Assembly: GCF_020889685.1 (NCBI RefSeq)
Contig: NZ_JACMYO010000088.1
Location: forward strand, 1-33,276
Direction of reading: 5' to 3'
From: Bradyrhizobium oropedii
Lineage (GTDB): Bacteria; Pseudomonadota; Alphaproteobacteria; Rhizobiales; Xanthobacteraceae
DNA length: 33,276 nucleotides
Shown: positions 15,957 to 25,460 of the stretch, one piece after another
How the letters are laid out: each line of letters starts with the position of its first letter
Position numbering within the stretch: the first letter of the stretch is position 1
The notes under the pieces: generated by a model
Databases searched by the model: none
Seen by the model: the letters and a program-made list of their open reading frames with translations, nothing else
What the model was told of the DNA's origin: nothing
Program-made: the position numbers and the translations under genes

Positions 15957-17450
15957 ATGCTGTTTCGACGGGGAAAGGACGCAAGGCGGCGCTGGCGGCT
16001 ATCGGCAAAGCTGCTGATCGCCTCGTCGGTCGCGACCGTCCTCGGCTTCTCCGCAGTCTGCACCGGCGTGATGCTCGACATGCGCCGCGGCGAGGAGCAA
16101 CTGGCGCGCCGGACCCTGGAGAATCTGGCGTCAGGCATCGAGGCCGACATCAGCCGCAACATCGAGCTCTACGACCTGTCGCTGCGCGCGGTCGCCAGCA
16201 ATCTGGAAATGCCGGAGATCCGCAGCGTCAGCAAGGAGCTGCGCCAGCTGATCCTGTTCGATCACGCGTCGACCGCACAGCATTTCGGCGCGATCCAGGT
16301 GTTCGATACCGAGGGCAATCTCACCATCGACGCCGCCAGCCTTGATCCGCGGCCGGAGAACCGCAGCGACGAGGACTATTTCACCATCCAGCGCGACCAC
16401 CCCGACACCGGCCTGTATATCAGCCGGCCGATGCTGCATCGCGGCGCCTACGCCATCGTGCTGAGCCGGCGTATCGTCGGCGACGACGGCCGCTTTCTCG
16501 GTGTCGTGGTCGGCTCGATCCGCTTCAGCTATTTCCATGATCTGTTCGGACGGCTGAACCTCGTGCCGGGCGATACCATCACCGTGCTGCGCAACGACCG
16601 CACCATCATCATGCGGACGCCGTTCGATCTCGACGTGATCGGCAAGAACCTGGCGGAGGAGCTGGCCTGGAAGGCCGAGAACCTGAAGGTGGGCGGCGCC
16701 TTCTCGGGCAAAGGACCGGTCGACGACACGCCGCGGCTCTATGTCAGGCGCAGCGGTGCCGGGCCGCTTTACGTCGTGGTCGGCAAGCCGCTCGAAGCCG
16801 TGTTCAACCTCTGGCGCACCGAAGCGATCCGGATCGGTGTGATCATGGCGCTGCTGATCCTGTTCGTGCTCAGCGCAACCTTGGTGCTTGCCCGCGAGAT
16901 CGTCCGCCGCGCCGACGCCGAGGACAAGCTCGAGGAACTCGCAACCACCGACGCCCTCACCGGCCTGAAGAACCGGCGCAAGTTCGACGGCGAGATCGAG
17001 CGCGAGTGGCGCCGAGCCAGCCGGCACGGCCAACCGGTCGCGCTGTTGATGATCGATGCCGATCATTTCAAGGCCTACAACGACACCTATGGGCATCAGG
17101 CCGGCGACCAGGTGCTGGTCGGAATCGCGATCTGCATTTCGGACGCCGTGCGCCGCGCCGGGGATTGCCCGGCACGGTTCGGCGGCGAGGAATTTGCGGT
17201 GCTGCTGCCCAACATGACCGCGCTCGAGGCCTTCATGCTGGCGGAGTCCATCCGCAACAAGGTCCAGCAATGGTGCGAGGGCGAGCTGATCACGACGGTG
17301 AGCATCGGCGTCGCCAGCATGCGGCCGCTTGCAGGCCAGCAATGGTCCGACCTGATCGAAGCCGCCGACAAGGCGCTCTACGCCGCCAAGGCCAGCGGCC
17401 GCAACCAGTCGGTGCTCGCCACCGTGCCGAAGATCGCCCTGGTGGCGTAG
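15957..17450 (+). CDS. Membrane-bound diguanylate cyclase with Cache-like sensor
   Basis: A 497-residue protein. TM1 (19-40) and TM2 (291-312) flank a periplasmic PDC/Cache-type sensor of about 250 residues, with IDAASLDPRPENRSDEDYF and GLYISRP typical of that fold. The GGDEF domain (about 330-490) has ATTDALTGLKNRRKF, MIDADHFKAYNDTYGHQAGD and an intact GGEEF signature (409-413). An RxxD inhibitory site (400-403) sits five residues upstream, so product inhibition is likely. It makes c-di-GMP at the inner membrane. I chose the ATG at 15957, which has GGAGCGGG upstream; the ATG at 15930 lacks a ribosome site. It opposes the predicted activity of the upstream EAL protein. Confidence 0.92.
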   Translation: MLFRRGKDARRRWRLSAKLLIASSVATVLGFSAVCTGVMLDMRRGEEQLARRTLENLASGIEADISRNIELYDLSLRAVASNLEMPEIRSVSKELRQLILFDHASTAQHFGAIQVFDTEGNLTIDAASLDPRPENRSDEDYFTIQRDHPDTGLYISRPMLHRGAYAIVLSRRIVGDDGRFLGVVVGSIRFSYFHDLFGRLNLVPGDTITVLRNDRTIIMRTPFDLDVIGKNLAEELAWKAENLKVGGAFSGKGPVDDTPRLYVRRSGAGPLYVVVGKPLEAVFNLWRTEAIRIGVIMALLILFVLSATLVLAREIVRRADAEDKLEELATTDALTGLKNRRKFDGEIEREWRRASRHGQPVALLMIDADHFKAYNDTYGHQAGDQVLVGIAICISDAVRRAGDCPARFGGEEFAVLLPNMTALEAFMLAESIRNKVQQWCEGELITTVSIGVASMRPLAGQQWSDLIEAADKALYAAKASGRNQSVLATVPKIALVA

Positions 17451-17466
17451 GACATAACTCTCGCCT

Positions 17467-17590
17467 CGTCGTCCCTGCGAAAGCAGGGACCCATAACCAC
17501 AGGCTTTCATTGTTGAAGCAAGCTGTGGCTTCAGCGTCGCACAACAATGAGCATTCGGGGTAATGGGTCCCGGCCTTCGCCGGGACGACG
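17467..17590. repeat. Palindromic repeat, CGTCGTCCC family
   Basis: The left arm CGTCGTCCCTGCG...ACCCATAACCACAGGC and right arm GGGTAATGGGTCCCGG...CCGGGACGACG are inverse. The centre also pairs (CATTGTTG with CAACAATG). It fills the gap between two convergent genes and could act as a transcription stop. Confidence 0.8.
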
Positions 17591-17634
17591 GCGAGATTGT
17601 TGCAGCGCCGAGTCTCTTACATCCGCACGCCAGC

Positions 17635-19686
17635 TCAGCCGCGCCGCTTCTTCTTTGGCTTCTTGCCGAACTTCGGTTTCGCAGCCGACACGTCCGGCCA
17701 CTGCGTGATTCCGGCGTGACCGGACTTGCCCCGATGTTTCTTTTTCTTGCCGAACCTTGGCTCGTCGCCGGATGTCGGCCTTGAGCCTTTTCCATCGCGA
17801 TCGAATCGGGACGGCGCTCTGGATTCCTGTCTCGACGCGTAGTCTTCACGCGAGCCGCCGCCCGCTTCGCGCGAAAATGCTCTCGCCTCCCGGTCCGGCT
17901 TGCCGCGGCGCTTTGCGGCCGCCTCGTCACGCGGCTCGTCACTGCGCGGCGCGCGGTGCCCGCCGTCGTCCTTGTCACGCCACGCATCGTGCCTGGGCTT
18001 GCGTGCCGGTTTCTCCGATGGCGCCTGAACCTGCGGAGCGTCGGCCAGCGGCTCGATGCGGATGCTGTCTTCCTTGTCCGGACGCTTGATCTTCGTGGCG
18101 AAGGAGTCCGCAACCCGCGCGGCGATCTCGAACTCGGTGGTCGTGTCCATGACCTTGATGGCGCCGATGTCGCGCTTGTCGATGCCGCCACGGCGGCAGA
18201 TCATCGGCAGCAGCCAGCGCGCTTCGGCGTTCTTCCGGCGCCCGATCGCGGCGCGGAACCAGACGGTCGCCTCCTCCATGCCGTGGCGCGGAGACTTCCC
18301 GGTCTTCGCTCGCGGCCCGACAGCACGCTCCTCGCGGCGCGAGGCGCGCTCGCCGCGGTCGCGGCCGCGTCCCTCGCCGGGATCGAGAATGTCTTCGGGC
18401 GACGGCAGCCGCGCGCGATAGAGCCGGGCCAATGCCGCGGCAATCACCTCGGGCGAGCGTTCGGCGAGCAAGGCCTGCGCAAGCACCAGATCGTCTGATG
18501 TCGCTTCCTCGGCGAACACCGCATCCTTGAGCAGGCGCTCATGGTCGAGCTTGCGGATCTCGTCCGCTTGCGGCGCGGTGCCCCAGACAATATCGATGCC
18601 GGCCAGATCGAGCAGCAATTCGGCACGCCGTCGTCGCGCCGGCGGCACCAGCAGGATGCTGACGCCCTTGCGGCCGGCACGGCCGGTGCGGCCCGAGCGA
18701 TGCTGCATCACCTCCGGGTCTTTCGGCAGATCCGCGTGAATGACGAGATCGAGGCTCGGCAAATCGATGCCGCGCGCCGCCACGTCGGTCGCGACGCAAA
18801 CCCGGGACCGTCCGTCGCGCAGCGCCTGCAACGCCTGGGTCCGCTCGTTCTGGGTCATCTCGCCCGAAAGCGCGGCCACCGAGAACCCACGCTCCAGCAG
18901 CGCCGCCTGCAAATGCCGGACGGCTTCGCGGGTATTGCAGAACACCAGCGCGCTCGGCGCCTCATGGAAGCGCAGCACGTTGACGACCGCGTGCTCGACA
19001 TCGTCGGCGGCGACCCGGATGGCGCGGTACTCGATATCGGCATGGCCGCCTTCGTCGCCCGCGACCTCGATCCGGAACGCCTGCTGCTGATACTGCTTGG
19101 CCAGCGCGACGATGCCGCGCGGAAACGTCGCCGAGAACAGCAGGGTGCGGCGCGTGTCCGGCGTGGTCTCGAGGATGAATTCCATGTCCTCGCGGAAGCC
19201 GAGATTGAGCATCTCATCGGCCTCGTCGAGCACGACGACGCGCAATCCCGAAATATCGAGACGGCCGCGGCGCAAATGGTCGCACAGCCGGCCGGGCGTG
19301 CCGACCACGATGTGGGCGCCCGCCGCAAGCTCGCGCTGCTCGCGCCGCGGGTCCATGCCGCCGACACAGGAGACGACGCGGGCGTCAGCATGTTCATAAA
19401 GCCATGCGAGCTCGCGCTGAACCTGCAAGGCGAGCTCGCGCGTCGGCGCGACGATCAGCGCCAGCGGTGCGGCGGCCGGCTCGAACCGCTCGGCGTCACC
19501 GAGCAGGTCCTTTGCCATGGCCAATCCGTAGGCAACGGTCTTGCCCGAGCCGGTTTGGGCCGAAACCAGCAGGTCGCGGCCAACGGCATCGTCCGCGAGC
19601 ACGGCGAGCTGGACGGGGGTGGGTTGTTCGTAGTTGCGCTCAGCCAGGGCGCGGGCGAGCGGCGAACTTGTGGTCGGAAAGGGCAC
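17635..19686 (-). CDS. DEAD-box RNA helicase with DbpA-type RNA-binding domain
   Basis: A 683-residue helicase. In order: Q-motif YEQPTPVQ, motif I AQTGSGKT (43-50), Ia PTRELALQ, GTPGR, motif II DEAD, motif III SAT, then motifs V and VI (ATDVAARGIDLP, HRSGRTGRAGRKG). A DbpA/CsdA-type domain follows (about 450-530), with RAAIGRRKNAEARWLLPMI and RGGIDKRDIGAIKV. The last 130 residues are a low-complexity basic tail rich in Arg, Lys, Asp and Ser. Such enzymes remodel RNA, typically in ribosome assembly or cold adaptation. I chose the GTG at 19686, which gives the usual family opening (PFPTTSSPLARALAERNY). An upstream GTG at 19764 adds 26 unconserved residues. Confidence 0.9.
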   Translation of the reverse strand: MPFPTTSSPLARALAERNYEQPTPVQLAVLADDAVGRDLLVSAQTGSGKTVAYGLAMAKDLLGDAERFEPAAAPLALIVAPTRELALQVQRELAWLYEHADARVVSCVGGMDPRREQRELAAGAHIVVGTPGRLCDHLRRGRLDISGLRVVVLDEADEMLNLGFREDMEFILETTPDTRRTLLFSATFPRGIVALAKQYQQQAFRIEVAGDEGGHADIEYRAIRVAADDVEHAVVNVLRFHEAPSALVFCNTREAVRHLQAALLERGFSVAALSGEMTQNERTQALQALRDGRSRVCVATDVAARGIDLPSLDLVIHADLPKDPEVMQHRSGRTGRAGRKGVSILLVPPARRRRAELLLDLAGIDIVWGTAPQADEIRKLDHERLLKDAVFAEEATSDDLVLAQALLAERSPEVIAAALARLYRARLPSPEDILDPGEGRGRDRGERASRREERAVGPRAKTGKSPRHGMEEATVWFRAAIGRRKNAEARWLLPMICRRGGIDKRDIGAIKVMDTTTEFEIAARVADSFATKIKRPDKEDSIRIEPLADAPQVQAPSEKPARKPRHDAWRDKDDGGHRAPRSDEPRDEAAAKRRGKPDREARAFSREAGGGSREDYASRQESRAPSRFDRDGKGSRPTSGDEPRFGKKKKHRGKSGHAGITQWPDVSAAKPKFGKKPKKKRRG

Positions 19687-19787
19687 GAGATGGGAAACCT
19701 TGATTGGTCCGGGCGCAGAACGTCGAGCGGGACGACCTGAAGCTGCGTACCCGGCAGGCGGCACAGCCGCATGACGATTTGGGCTGC

Positions 19788-19831
19788 TTTACGCCAAGAC
19801 CGACCAAATCGCCATGCCCCCATGGCGTAAA
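19788..19831. promoter_or_regulatory. 9-bp inverted repeat upstream of the helicase
   Basis: TTTACGCCA (19788-19796) and TGGCGTAAA (19823-19831) are perfect inverses with a 26-nt spacer. The repeat is about 100 bp upstream of the helicase start and 12 bp beyond the GNAT stop. It could be an operator or a structured 5' leader; it has no T tract. Confidence 0.35.
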
Positions 19832-19842
19832 AAGGTGCCGGA

Positions 19843-20435
19843 TCAGGCCGGTTGTCCGATCGGGGCCGGGGGGCCGGCGATCCGGTCCATCAATCCGGAC
19901 AACCGCGACGGCCGCGGGTCGGCCGCGGCAATCAGGCCGCCCGCCCCTCGCAGCGCGCCCGGCACCAGCTCAACGGCCAGCAGGCGGTCGCGTTCATATG
20001 GACCGGGCATGCGGAACGCAGCGGTTTTCTGGGCCGAGAAACCGAACCGCTCATAATAGGCGGCGTCGCCGACCAGGATGACGGCGCGGTGGCCGAGCTG
20101 CCGCGCCCGCGCCAGCGCCTGTCCCATCAGCGCGGCGCCGATGCCCAGACATCGGGCATCCTCGGCGACCGCAAGCGGACCGAGCAGCAGGCAGGTGTGA
20201 CCGGTGCCGGTCACGACCGGCCATAGCCGTAACGTACCGACCAGGCAGCCGCCACGGCGCGCGACAAACGCGAGGCCGCGCGCAGGTTTGCGGCCCTCGC
20301 GCAGCCGCTCCGAGGTCTTGGCGAAACGGCCAGGACCGAATGCAGCGTCGAGCAGACCGTCTCGCGCCGCCACGTCCGAACGGCGTTCCTGACGGATCGC
20401 AACCGGCTTGTCGTTCGGAGAACCAGATGAGGACA

Positions 20436-20436
<1 letters not shown>
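19843..20436 (-). CDS. GNAT-family N-acetyltransferase
   Basis: A 197-residue GNAT protein. The acetyl-CoA motif A region is LLLGPLAVAEDARCLGIGAA, followed by ALMGQALARARQLGH and the motif B region VILVGDAAYYERFGFS. This matches the YhbS-like subgroup, which often acts on small molecules or ribosomal proteins. The C-terminal 30 residues are low complexity. Its ATG (20436) shares one base with the TGA of the upstream ABC ATPase, so translation is probably coupled. It is the last gene of the four-gene operon, which suggests acetylation of whatever the operon makes or exports (inference). Confidence 0.85.
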
Positions 20437-21263
<827 letters not shown>

Positions 21264-21275
21264 GGATCTCTCCCC

Positions 21276-22073
21276 TTACTCGCCCATGGTGAGCAGGCCG
21301 CCCTTGTGGCGGGCGCTCTGCAGCAGAGTTACGAATGTGGTGAAGCCAATGCCGAGATAGACGGCATTGAGTGCGAGGCATTCAATCATCAGGTCAACGC
21401 GGAAGGTGCCGTCGAGCAGCACGGCGCGCATGCCCTCGAACACATAGGTCGGCGTCAGCGACCAGGCGACCGGATGCAGCCAGACCGGCAGTGCCGCGAC
21501 CGGATAGTAGACGCAGCACAGCGGCAGCAGCACGATCATGATCGAGTAGGCGAGGCTTTCCGCGCCAAAGCCCTGGCGGATCACTAGGCCGGCGACGACA
21601 AGCCCGATCGCCCAACTGGTCAGCACGAGGTTGAGGAAGAACGCGATCAACCCCGGCCCCATCGCATAGACATTGAAGCCGAACAGCAGCCATGTCAGCA
21701 GCAGCACCGGCAGCGTGCCGATCACGAGGCGGATCAGGCTCATCAGCATCAGCGAGGCCGCGAGTTCAAGAGGCTGCAGCGGGCTCATCATCAGATTGGC
21801 GAGGTTGCGCGACCAGATCTCCTCCAGGAAGGTGAAGGTGAAGCCGAGCTGGCCGCGAAACAGCACGTCCCAGAGCAGGACGGCGCCGAGCAGCAGGCCG
21901 GCGGTGGACGCCATCGCCGACTTGCTGTCATAGAGGTAGGTGTAGAGGAAACCCCACACCATCATCTGCATCGCCGGCCAATAGACGATCTCGAGCAGCC
22001 GCAGCCATGACGAGCGCAGGATGTAGTAATAGCGCGCCGTCATGGCGGCGATGCGGTTCAGTGACTGTGGCAT
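21276..22073 (-). CDS. ABC-2 type transporter permease
   Basis: A 265-residue membrane protein with six predicted helices. An amphipathic N-terminal stretch contains RYYYILRSSWLRLLEIVYWP. Helices lie around residues 30-50, 60-80, 105-130, 140-165, 175-195 and 235-255. The segment LEEIWSRNLANLMMSPL between helices 2 and 3 is typical of ABC-2 exporters. I chose the ATG at 22073, which has an ideal AGGAGGAG site; a TTG at 22103 would overlap the upstream stop. It should pair with the ATPase downstream as an inner-membrane exporter. Confidence 0.88.
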   Translation of the reverse strand: MPQSLNRIAAMTARYYYILRSSWLRLLEIVYWPAMQMMVWGFLYTYLYDSKSAMASTAGLLLGAVLLWDVLFRGQLGFTFTFLEEIWSRNLANLMMSPLQPLELAASLMLMSLIRLVIGTLPVLLLTWLLFGFNVYAMGPGLIAFFLNLVLTSWAIGLVVAGLVIRQGFGAESLAYSIMIVLLPLCCVYYPVAALPVWLHPVAWSLTPTYVFEGMRAVLLDGTFRVDLMIECLALNAVYLGIGFTTFVTLLQSARHKGGLLTMGE

Positions 22074-22099
22074 GGCACGCACTCCTCCTCTCGCCGGGA

Positions 22100-23557
22100 T
22101 CAATCGATCTCGCGGCGGATCGGGCGGCGCTTGCCGACCTTGGGCGGAAATGCCAGCAGCGCGTGGGCCTGAACCCGGACCGGATGCTCGAGGCAGGCCG
22201 CGAGCAGATCCTCCAGATGCGCGACCGAGCCGTGCAGACGCGACATCGGCACGTCCTGGCCGAGCACGACGCGCGCCTCGACCAGGTCGACGCCGCGCTG
22301 CACGATCTCGAACTGCGCCAGATGCAGGTTGCAGTCGAACATCCAGCGATAGGTCGCATCCAAGATGCTGCCGGCCGGCACCTTGCGGCCGTCGCGGTTG
22401 ACGAAGGCGTCGTTGAGCCTTCCGTCGATGCTGGCGATCTGCGACCAGTTGATATCAGACGGCGCAGGATTCGCCGGCTGGGTGATGTAGTCGCCCTGCA
22501 CGTAGCGGATGAACGGCATCGCTTCGTTGAGCAGGTTGGTGATCACGGCGATGCCGGACTGGCCGGGCGCTTGCGGCTCCATCGTGACGGGGTCGAGCAC
22601 ATCGAGATGTACCGTGTCCTCGCAGACGTGATACTGGCCGTCGGGCATCTCGAGCGCGATCCGCGTCGCCTCCTCGGAGGAATATTCGTCGAGCACGGGC
22701 ACGCCGAGTTGGCGCGACCATTCCTGCCGGGCGGCGCGCGAGGAATATTCCGAATGCGTCACCGCGAGATTGAGCGACGAACGGAACTCGTCGACATGCG
22801 GCATCAGCGCGTCCAGGCTCGACGGATAGAGCGACAGGATCTTCGGCCCGAGATAGCGCAGATGCTGGGCGACGCGGGCCGGCGGGATCAGGTTCGAGAT
22901 GAAGGCGGTCGGATAATCGCCGCCGATCGAATCGAACCACCACGGCACGGTGTAGACATGCGCCAGCAGATCCTCCGCGCGGTAATTGCCGCCGCTCTGC
23001 ATCGCGAACTGGCGGACGCCCTGGATGGTGTCGGTGATGACGGCGTCATAGTCGACGCGGATCAAGAGGGTCTGGCCGGACGAACCGGATGAGCGGGTCG
23101 GGAACAGGTTTTCCGGCTTGTACTTCCGGTTGACGCATTGATCCGGAAAGGCCGCGACCAGCTCGGGCTTGGTGATGACAGGGATCTTCTGGATGTCGTC
23201 GTAGTCGCGCAGATGCTCGGGCTTGAAGCCCGCCGCATCATATTTGGCGCGGTAGACCGGGATGTCGCGATAGGCGAGCTCGACCAGTTCCTTGATGCGG
23301 GCGAACTGCCGCGCGCGGATTTCCGACACCGGCAGATAGGGATGCCGCATGCATTCGCCGAGATAGTTCGCGGTGGCCGCGACCAGCTCCGGCGCGGCAT
23401 CGCTGGACGGCTGAAAATCCGGGCGGGTGTGCTCGGTTTCCCAGAACTGACGCTGCGGCGCGCCAGCCGTTGGCACGAGGGTCGCAGCCGCCTGATCGTG
23501 CTCCGGCACCAGAGCAAGGCCGTCATCGGAAGTGCTGATTGCAAGAGTGGACGTCAT
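22100..23557 (-). CDS. PaaK/CapK-like adenylate-forming enzyme (phenylacetate-CoA ligase family)
   Basis: A 485-residue ANL-superfamily enzyme. The phosphate-binding loop is RSSGSSGQT. Downstream are ILSLYPSSLDALMPHV, the LDEYSSEEA segment and the GIAVITNLLNEAMPFIRYVQGDY motif that binds the adenylate ribose. It resembles phenylacetate-CoA ligase, CapK and coenzyme F390 synthetase proteins more than acyl-CoA synthetases. It should activate a carboxylic acid with ATP; the substrate is unknown. The ATG at 23557 is favoured by GGAG 6 nt upstream; the ATG at 23569 has no good site. It heads the operon with an ABC-2 exporter and a GNAT enzyme. Confidence 0.8.
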   Translation of the reverse strand: MTSTLAISTSDDGLALVPEHDQAAATLVPTAGAPQRQFWETEHTRPDFQPSSDAAPELVAATANYLGECMRHPYLPVSEIRARQFARIKELVELAYRDIPVYRAKYDAAGFKPEHLRDYDDIQKIPVITKPELVAAFPDQCVNRKYKPENLFPTRSSGSSGQTLLIRVDYDAVITDTIQGVRQFAMQSGGNYRAEDLLAHVYTVPWWFDSIGGDYPTAFISNLIPPARVAQHLRYLGPKILSLYPSSLDALMPHVDEFRSSLNLAVTHSEYSSRAARQEWSRQLGVPVLDEYSSEEATRIALEMPDGQYHVCEDTVHLDVLDPVTMEPQAPGQSGIAVITNLLNEAMPFIRYVQGDYITQPANPAPSDINWSQIASIDGRLNDAFVNRDGRKVPAGSILDATYRWMFDCNLHLAQFEIVQRGVDLVEARVVLGQDVPMSRLHGSVAHLEDLLAACLEHPVRVQAHALLAFPPKVGKRRPIRREID

Positions 23558-23617
23558 CTTCAGCTCCATGATTGACGGGAAGACCGCCCGTTCATGGCGC
23601 TATCAATGGCGCGTGGC

Positions 23618-23648
23618 GCGTGTGGCTGCCGTGACGCCGGTCACACGC
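23618..23648. promoter_or_regulatory. Nested inverted repeat upstream of the ligase-exporter operon
   Basis: GCGTGTG (23618-23624) and CACACGC (23642-23648) are perfect inverses with a 17-nt spacer. An inner palindrome GTGAC-GCCG-GTCAC overlaps the right arm. It is 61 bp upstream of the ligase start, suitable for an operator or leader hairpin. Confidence 0.35.
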
Positions 23649-23673
23649 AGCCGCACCCGCGCACAGTGGCAAC

Positions 23674-23795
23674 GTAGGGCGGGTTAGGCGAAGCCGTAAC
23701 CTGCCATAGCTCCATCGGCGTGGCGCTGCGGCGGGTTACGCGGAGCCTGTCATCGGGCCGCGCTTTGCGCGGACCCGCTGGCTAACCCGCCCTAC
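23674..23795. repeat. Palindromic repeat, GTAGGGCGGGTTAG family
   Basis: GTAGGGCGGGTTAG (23674-23687) and CTAACCCGCCCTAC (23782-23795) are perfect inverses. An internal unit GGCGGGTTACGCGGAG (about 23730) repeats the theme. It separates the zinc mini-protein gene from the ligase operon. Confidence 0.8.
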
Positions 23796-23813
23796 AAGAC
23801 TGATTGCCTTGCG

Positions 23814-23981
23814 CTACGACTTGCCCCACGTCGCCTTTTTGATCCGCCCCTTGCCGCCGCATTTCTTGCAAGGCAACGGGTAGATTTTCCGTCCCGGCTC
23901 GCTCGGCTGCCTCACCTTGGGAAAGCCAGTCCCGTTACACGCGTCACACTTCTCTTCATCGGAAATAAGGTGCTTCACCAT
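23814..23981 (-). CDS. DnaJ-type zinc-finger mini-protein (55 aa)
   Basis: A 55-residue protein with two CxxCxGxG repeats: CDACNGTG (12-19) and CKKCGGKG (38-45), separated by a basic linker with PGRKIYPLP. Two such repeats can bind one Zn ion, as in the central domain of DnaJ, which has four. There is no J-domain, signal peptide or membrane segment. The ATG at 23981 is preceded by GGGACGG. Codon use matches the neighbours. Possible roles are thiol or zinc chemistry or unfolded-protein binding; none is shown. Confidence 0.8.
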   Translation of the reverse strand: MVKHLISDEEKCDACNGTGFPKVRQPSEPGRKIYPLPCKKCGGKGRIKKATWGKS

Positions 23982-24150
23982 CGACCGTCCCGGATTGAAA
24001 AATCCGAAGCCCGCGAGCGCGGACTTCCGCCACCCGTTGGTTACGAACGGCGGCAGGTTGTGGTTTCAGGTGCATGGCTGCCCTGCGTGGCGGAGCGCGC
24101 GGGAACGCCAACAGGACGATCGCCGTTGTCCGCATCTTCCTGACGCGACG

Positions 24151-24498
24151 TCACTTCGCCTTGAGCGCCTTGTCGTGGCTCTCGAGTGCGGACGCCATCA
24201 GCTTCGGCAGTTGCGCGGCGTAGACCTCGATGAAGGTGGCGTCGCCGCAGGCCTCCGGATCGCGCGCAGCCTGCTCGGCGACGCGCGCGGCCTTGGCTTC
24301 GCATTTCGCAAACATATGCCAGAACCAGTCCGGACTCTTGCCGAGCACCGGCTTGTGCTTCTTGATGACCGCGGCACCGACCGCGCTCATCGCGTTGACG
24401 ACGCCGGCGCCCAGCGTGCTGATGGCCCGCGCGTTAAGGATATCCTCGCGCGATTGCGCGGAGACGTTTGTCGCAGTCGCTCGTCCCTTGGCCGGCAT
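24151..24498 (-). CDS. Hypothetical protein (115 aa)
   Basis: I do not recognise the family. The 115-residue protein is predicted mostly helical. It has a Gly/Ala-rich stretch STLGAGVVNAMSAVGAAVIK (about 28-47), then DWFWHMFAKCEAKAARVAEQ, and ends in a basic tail SHDKALKAK. The amphipathic helices recall phasin-like proteins but no phasin motif is present. The ATG at 24498 has a strong AAGGAG site at the right distance. It lies between the zinc mini-protein and the broken dehalogenase gene. Confidence 0.65.
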   Translation of the reverse strand: MPAKGRATATNVSAQSREDILNARAISTLGAGVVNAMSAVGAAVIKKHKPVLGKSPDWFWHMFAKCEAKAARVAEQAARDPEACGDATFIEVYAAQLPKLMASALESHDKALKAK

Positions 24499-24685
24499 GC
24501 TCAGCTCCTTGTCGATCCCTTTGTCGATCCTGTGCGGCGGGCAAAGCATCGGCCGGGGAAGTTGAGGAAGGCTCAAGGGGCATGGTTGAAAAGCGCTATG
24601 GATTTCATTCCGGTTTTATGCGCTTCCGAGCTATCGGGCCCGGAGGGGTTGTGGCCTCCTCCGGCGCGAAATCTGTCAGCGACCG

Positions 24686-25368
24686 TTACCCTTTGGCGCC
24701 ATGGCGCCGGATCAGCTGGTTGGCGACATCGTCGAGATTATCGCCCACGACCTGCGCTGGGGACCGACGCCGAGCAGATCATTGCCGGGACGCTTGATCA
24801 GCGCGGCTTCCCAGCCGGCGGCGACCGCGCCCAACGTATCCCAGGTGTGGCAGGCGATCAGGCAGAACTCCGAAGGTTCTGCGCCGAGTTCCTGCTCGAC
24901 ATAGCCATAGGCCTGCCGCGACCGCTTGTGGTGCTTGACGCCATCGGCGGAGAAGCGCCGCTCGAACAGGTCGACAATGCCGCCATTGGTCAGCTGCCGG
25001 GTCTGCACTTCCAGGAGATTGTCGGTCAGCGTGAACAGGCGAAAGCCTGCCGCGCGCAGCTTGCGCAGCGCCGCCGGCACCTCCTGGTGCGGCGGCATGG
25101 TGGAGAATTTCTCGGTCAGCTCCTTCTTGTCGGATTCGTTGATCGCGATGCCGCGCGTATCAGCCAGCATCTTCATGACGGCGGCGCCGATATCGGTGAA
25201 GGGAACGTAGCAGCCCGCCACCGTGAGCGCGGCCGAATACATGATGAAGTTCGCGAATCACAGCCGCATCGCGCTCTTGTCGTTGAAGATGCGCGCGAAC
25301 ACCGGCTCCATGGTCTCGAGGTCGAGCAGGGTTTCGTTGACGTCGAACACGATCAGAGGAAGCGCCAT
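24686..25368 (-). pseudogene. Haloacid dehalogenase type II (2-haloacid dehalogenase-like), two lesions
   Basis: The gene starts at ATG 25368 with a CAGGAGT site and the HAD motif I VFDVNETLLDL (nucleophile Asp, DxN form of type II haloacid dehalogenases). It continues through LTDN (motif II), a lysine segment KHHKRSRQAYG and motif III-like ACHTWDTLGA. Two lesions are visible. An in-frame TGA (25260-25258) interrupts MRL-FANFIMYS, where TGG (Trp) is expected. Near 24763 one base is missing in CCCCAGCGCAGG; restoring it yields the normal end (VVGDNLDDVANQLIRRHG) and a TAA at 24688-24686. With one base added the span is 228 codons, the normal family length. It would have removed halogen from 2-haloacids. 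Confidence 0.85.
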
Positions 25369-25411
25369 CTTGGACTCCTGCTGGTTGGGCTTTCTGCTGG
25401 TCTCTTCTTTT

Positions 25412-25460
25412 GAGCATGATCCCTTCGGAAAACCGCTTCGCACCTTTCCGGATCATGCTC
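25412..25460. repeat. Rhizobial palindromic repeat, GCATGATC-CGGAAAACCG family
   Basis: GAGCATGATCCCTTCGGAAAACCG pairs with CACCTTTCCGGATCATGCTC. The outer 11 bases are perfect inverses. It matches the copy at 15496-15579. The stop codon of the CGNR regulator (25453-25455) lies inside its right arm. Confidence 0.85.

Noticed and set aside
16131..18191. 686-codon minus-strand open frame
   Set aside because: It is antisense to the diguanylate cyclase, then crosses a palindromic repeat and the helicase in the wrong frame.
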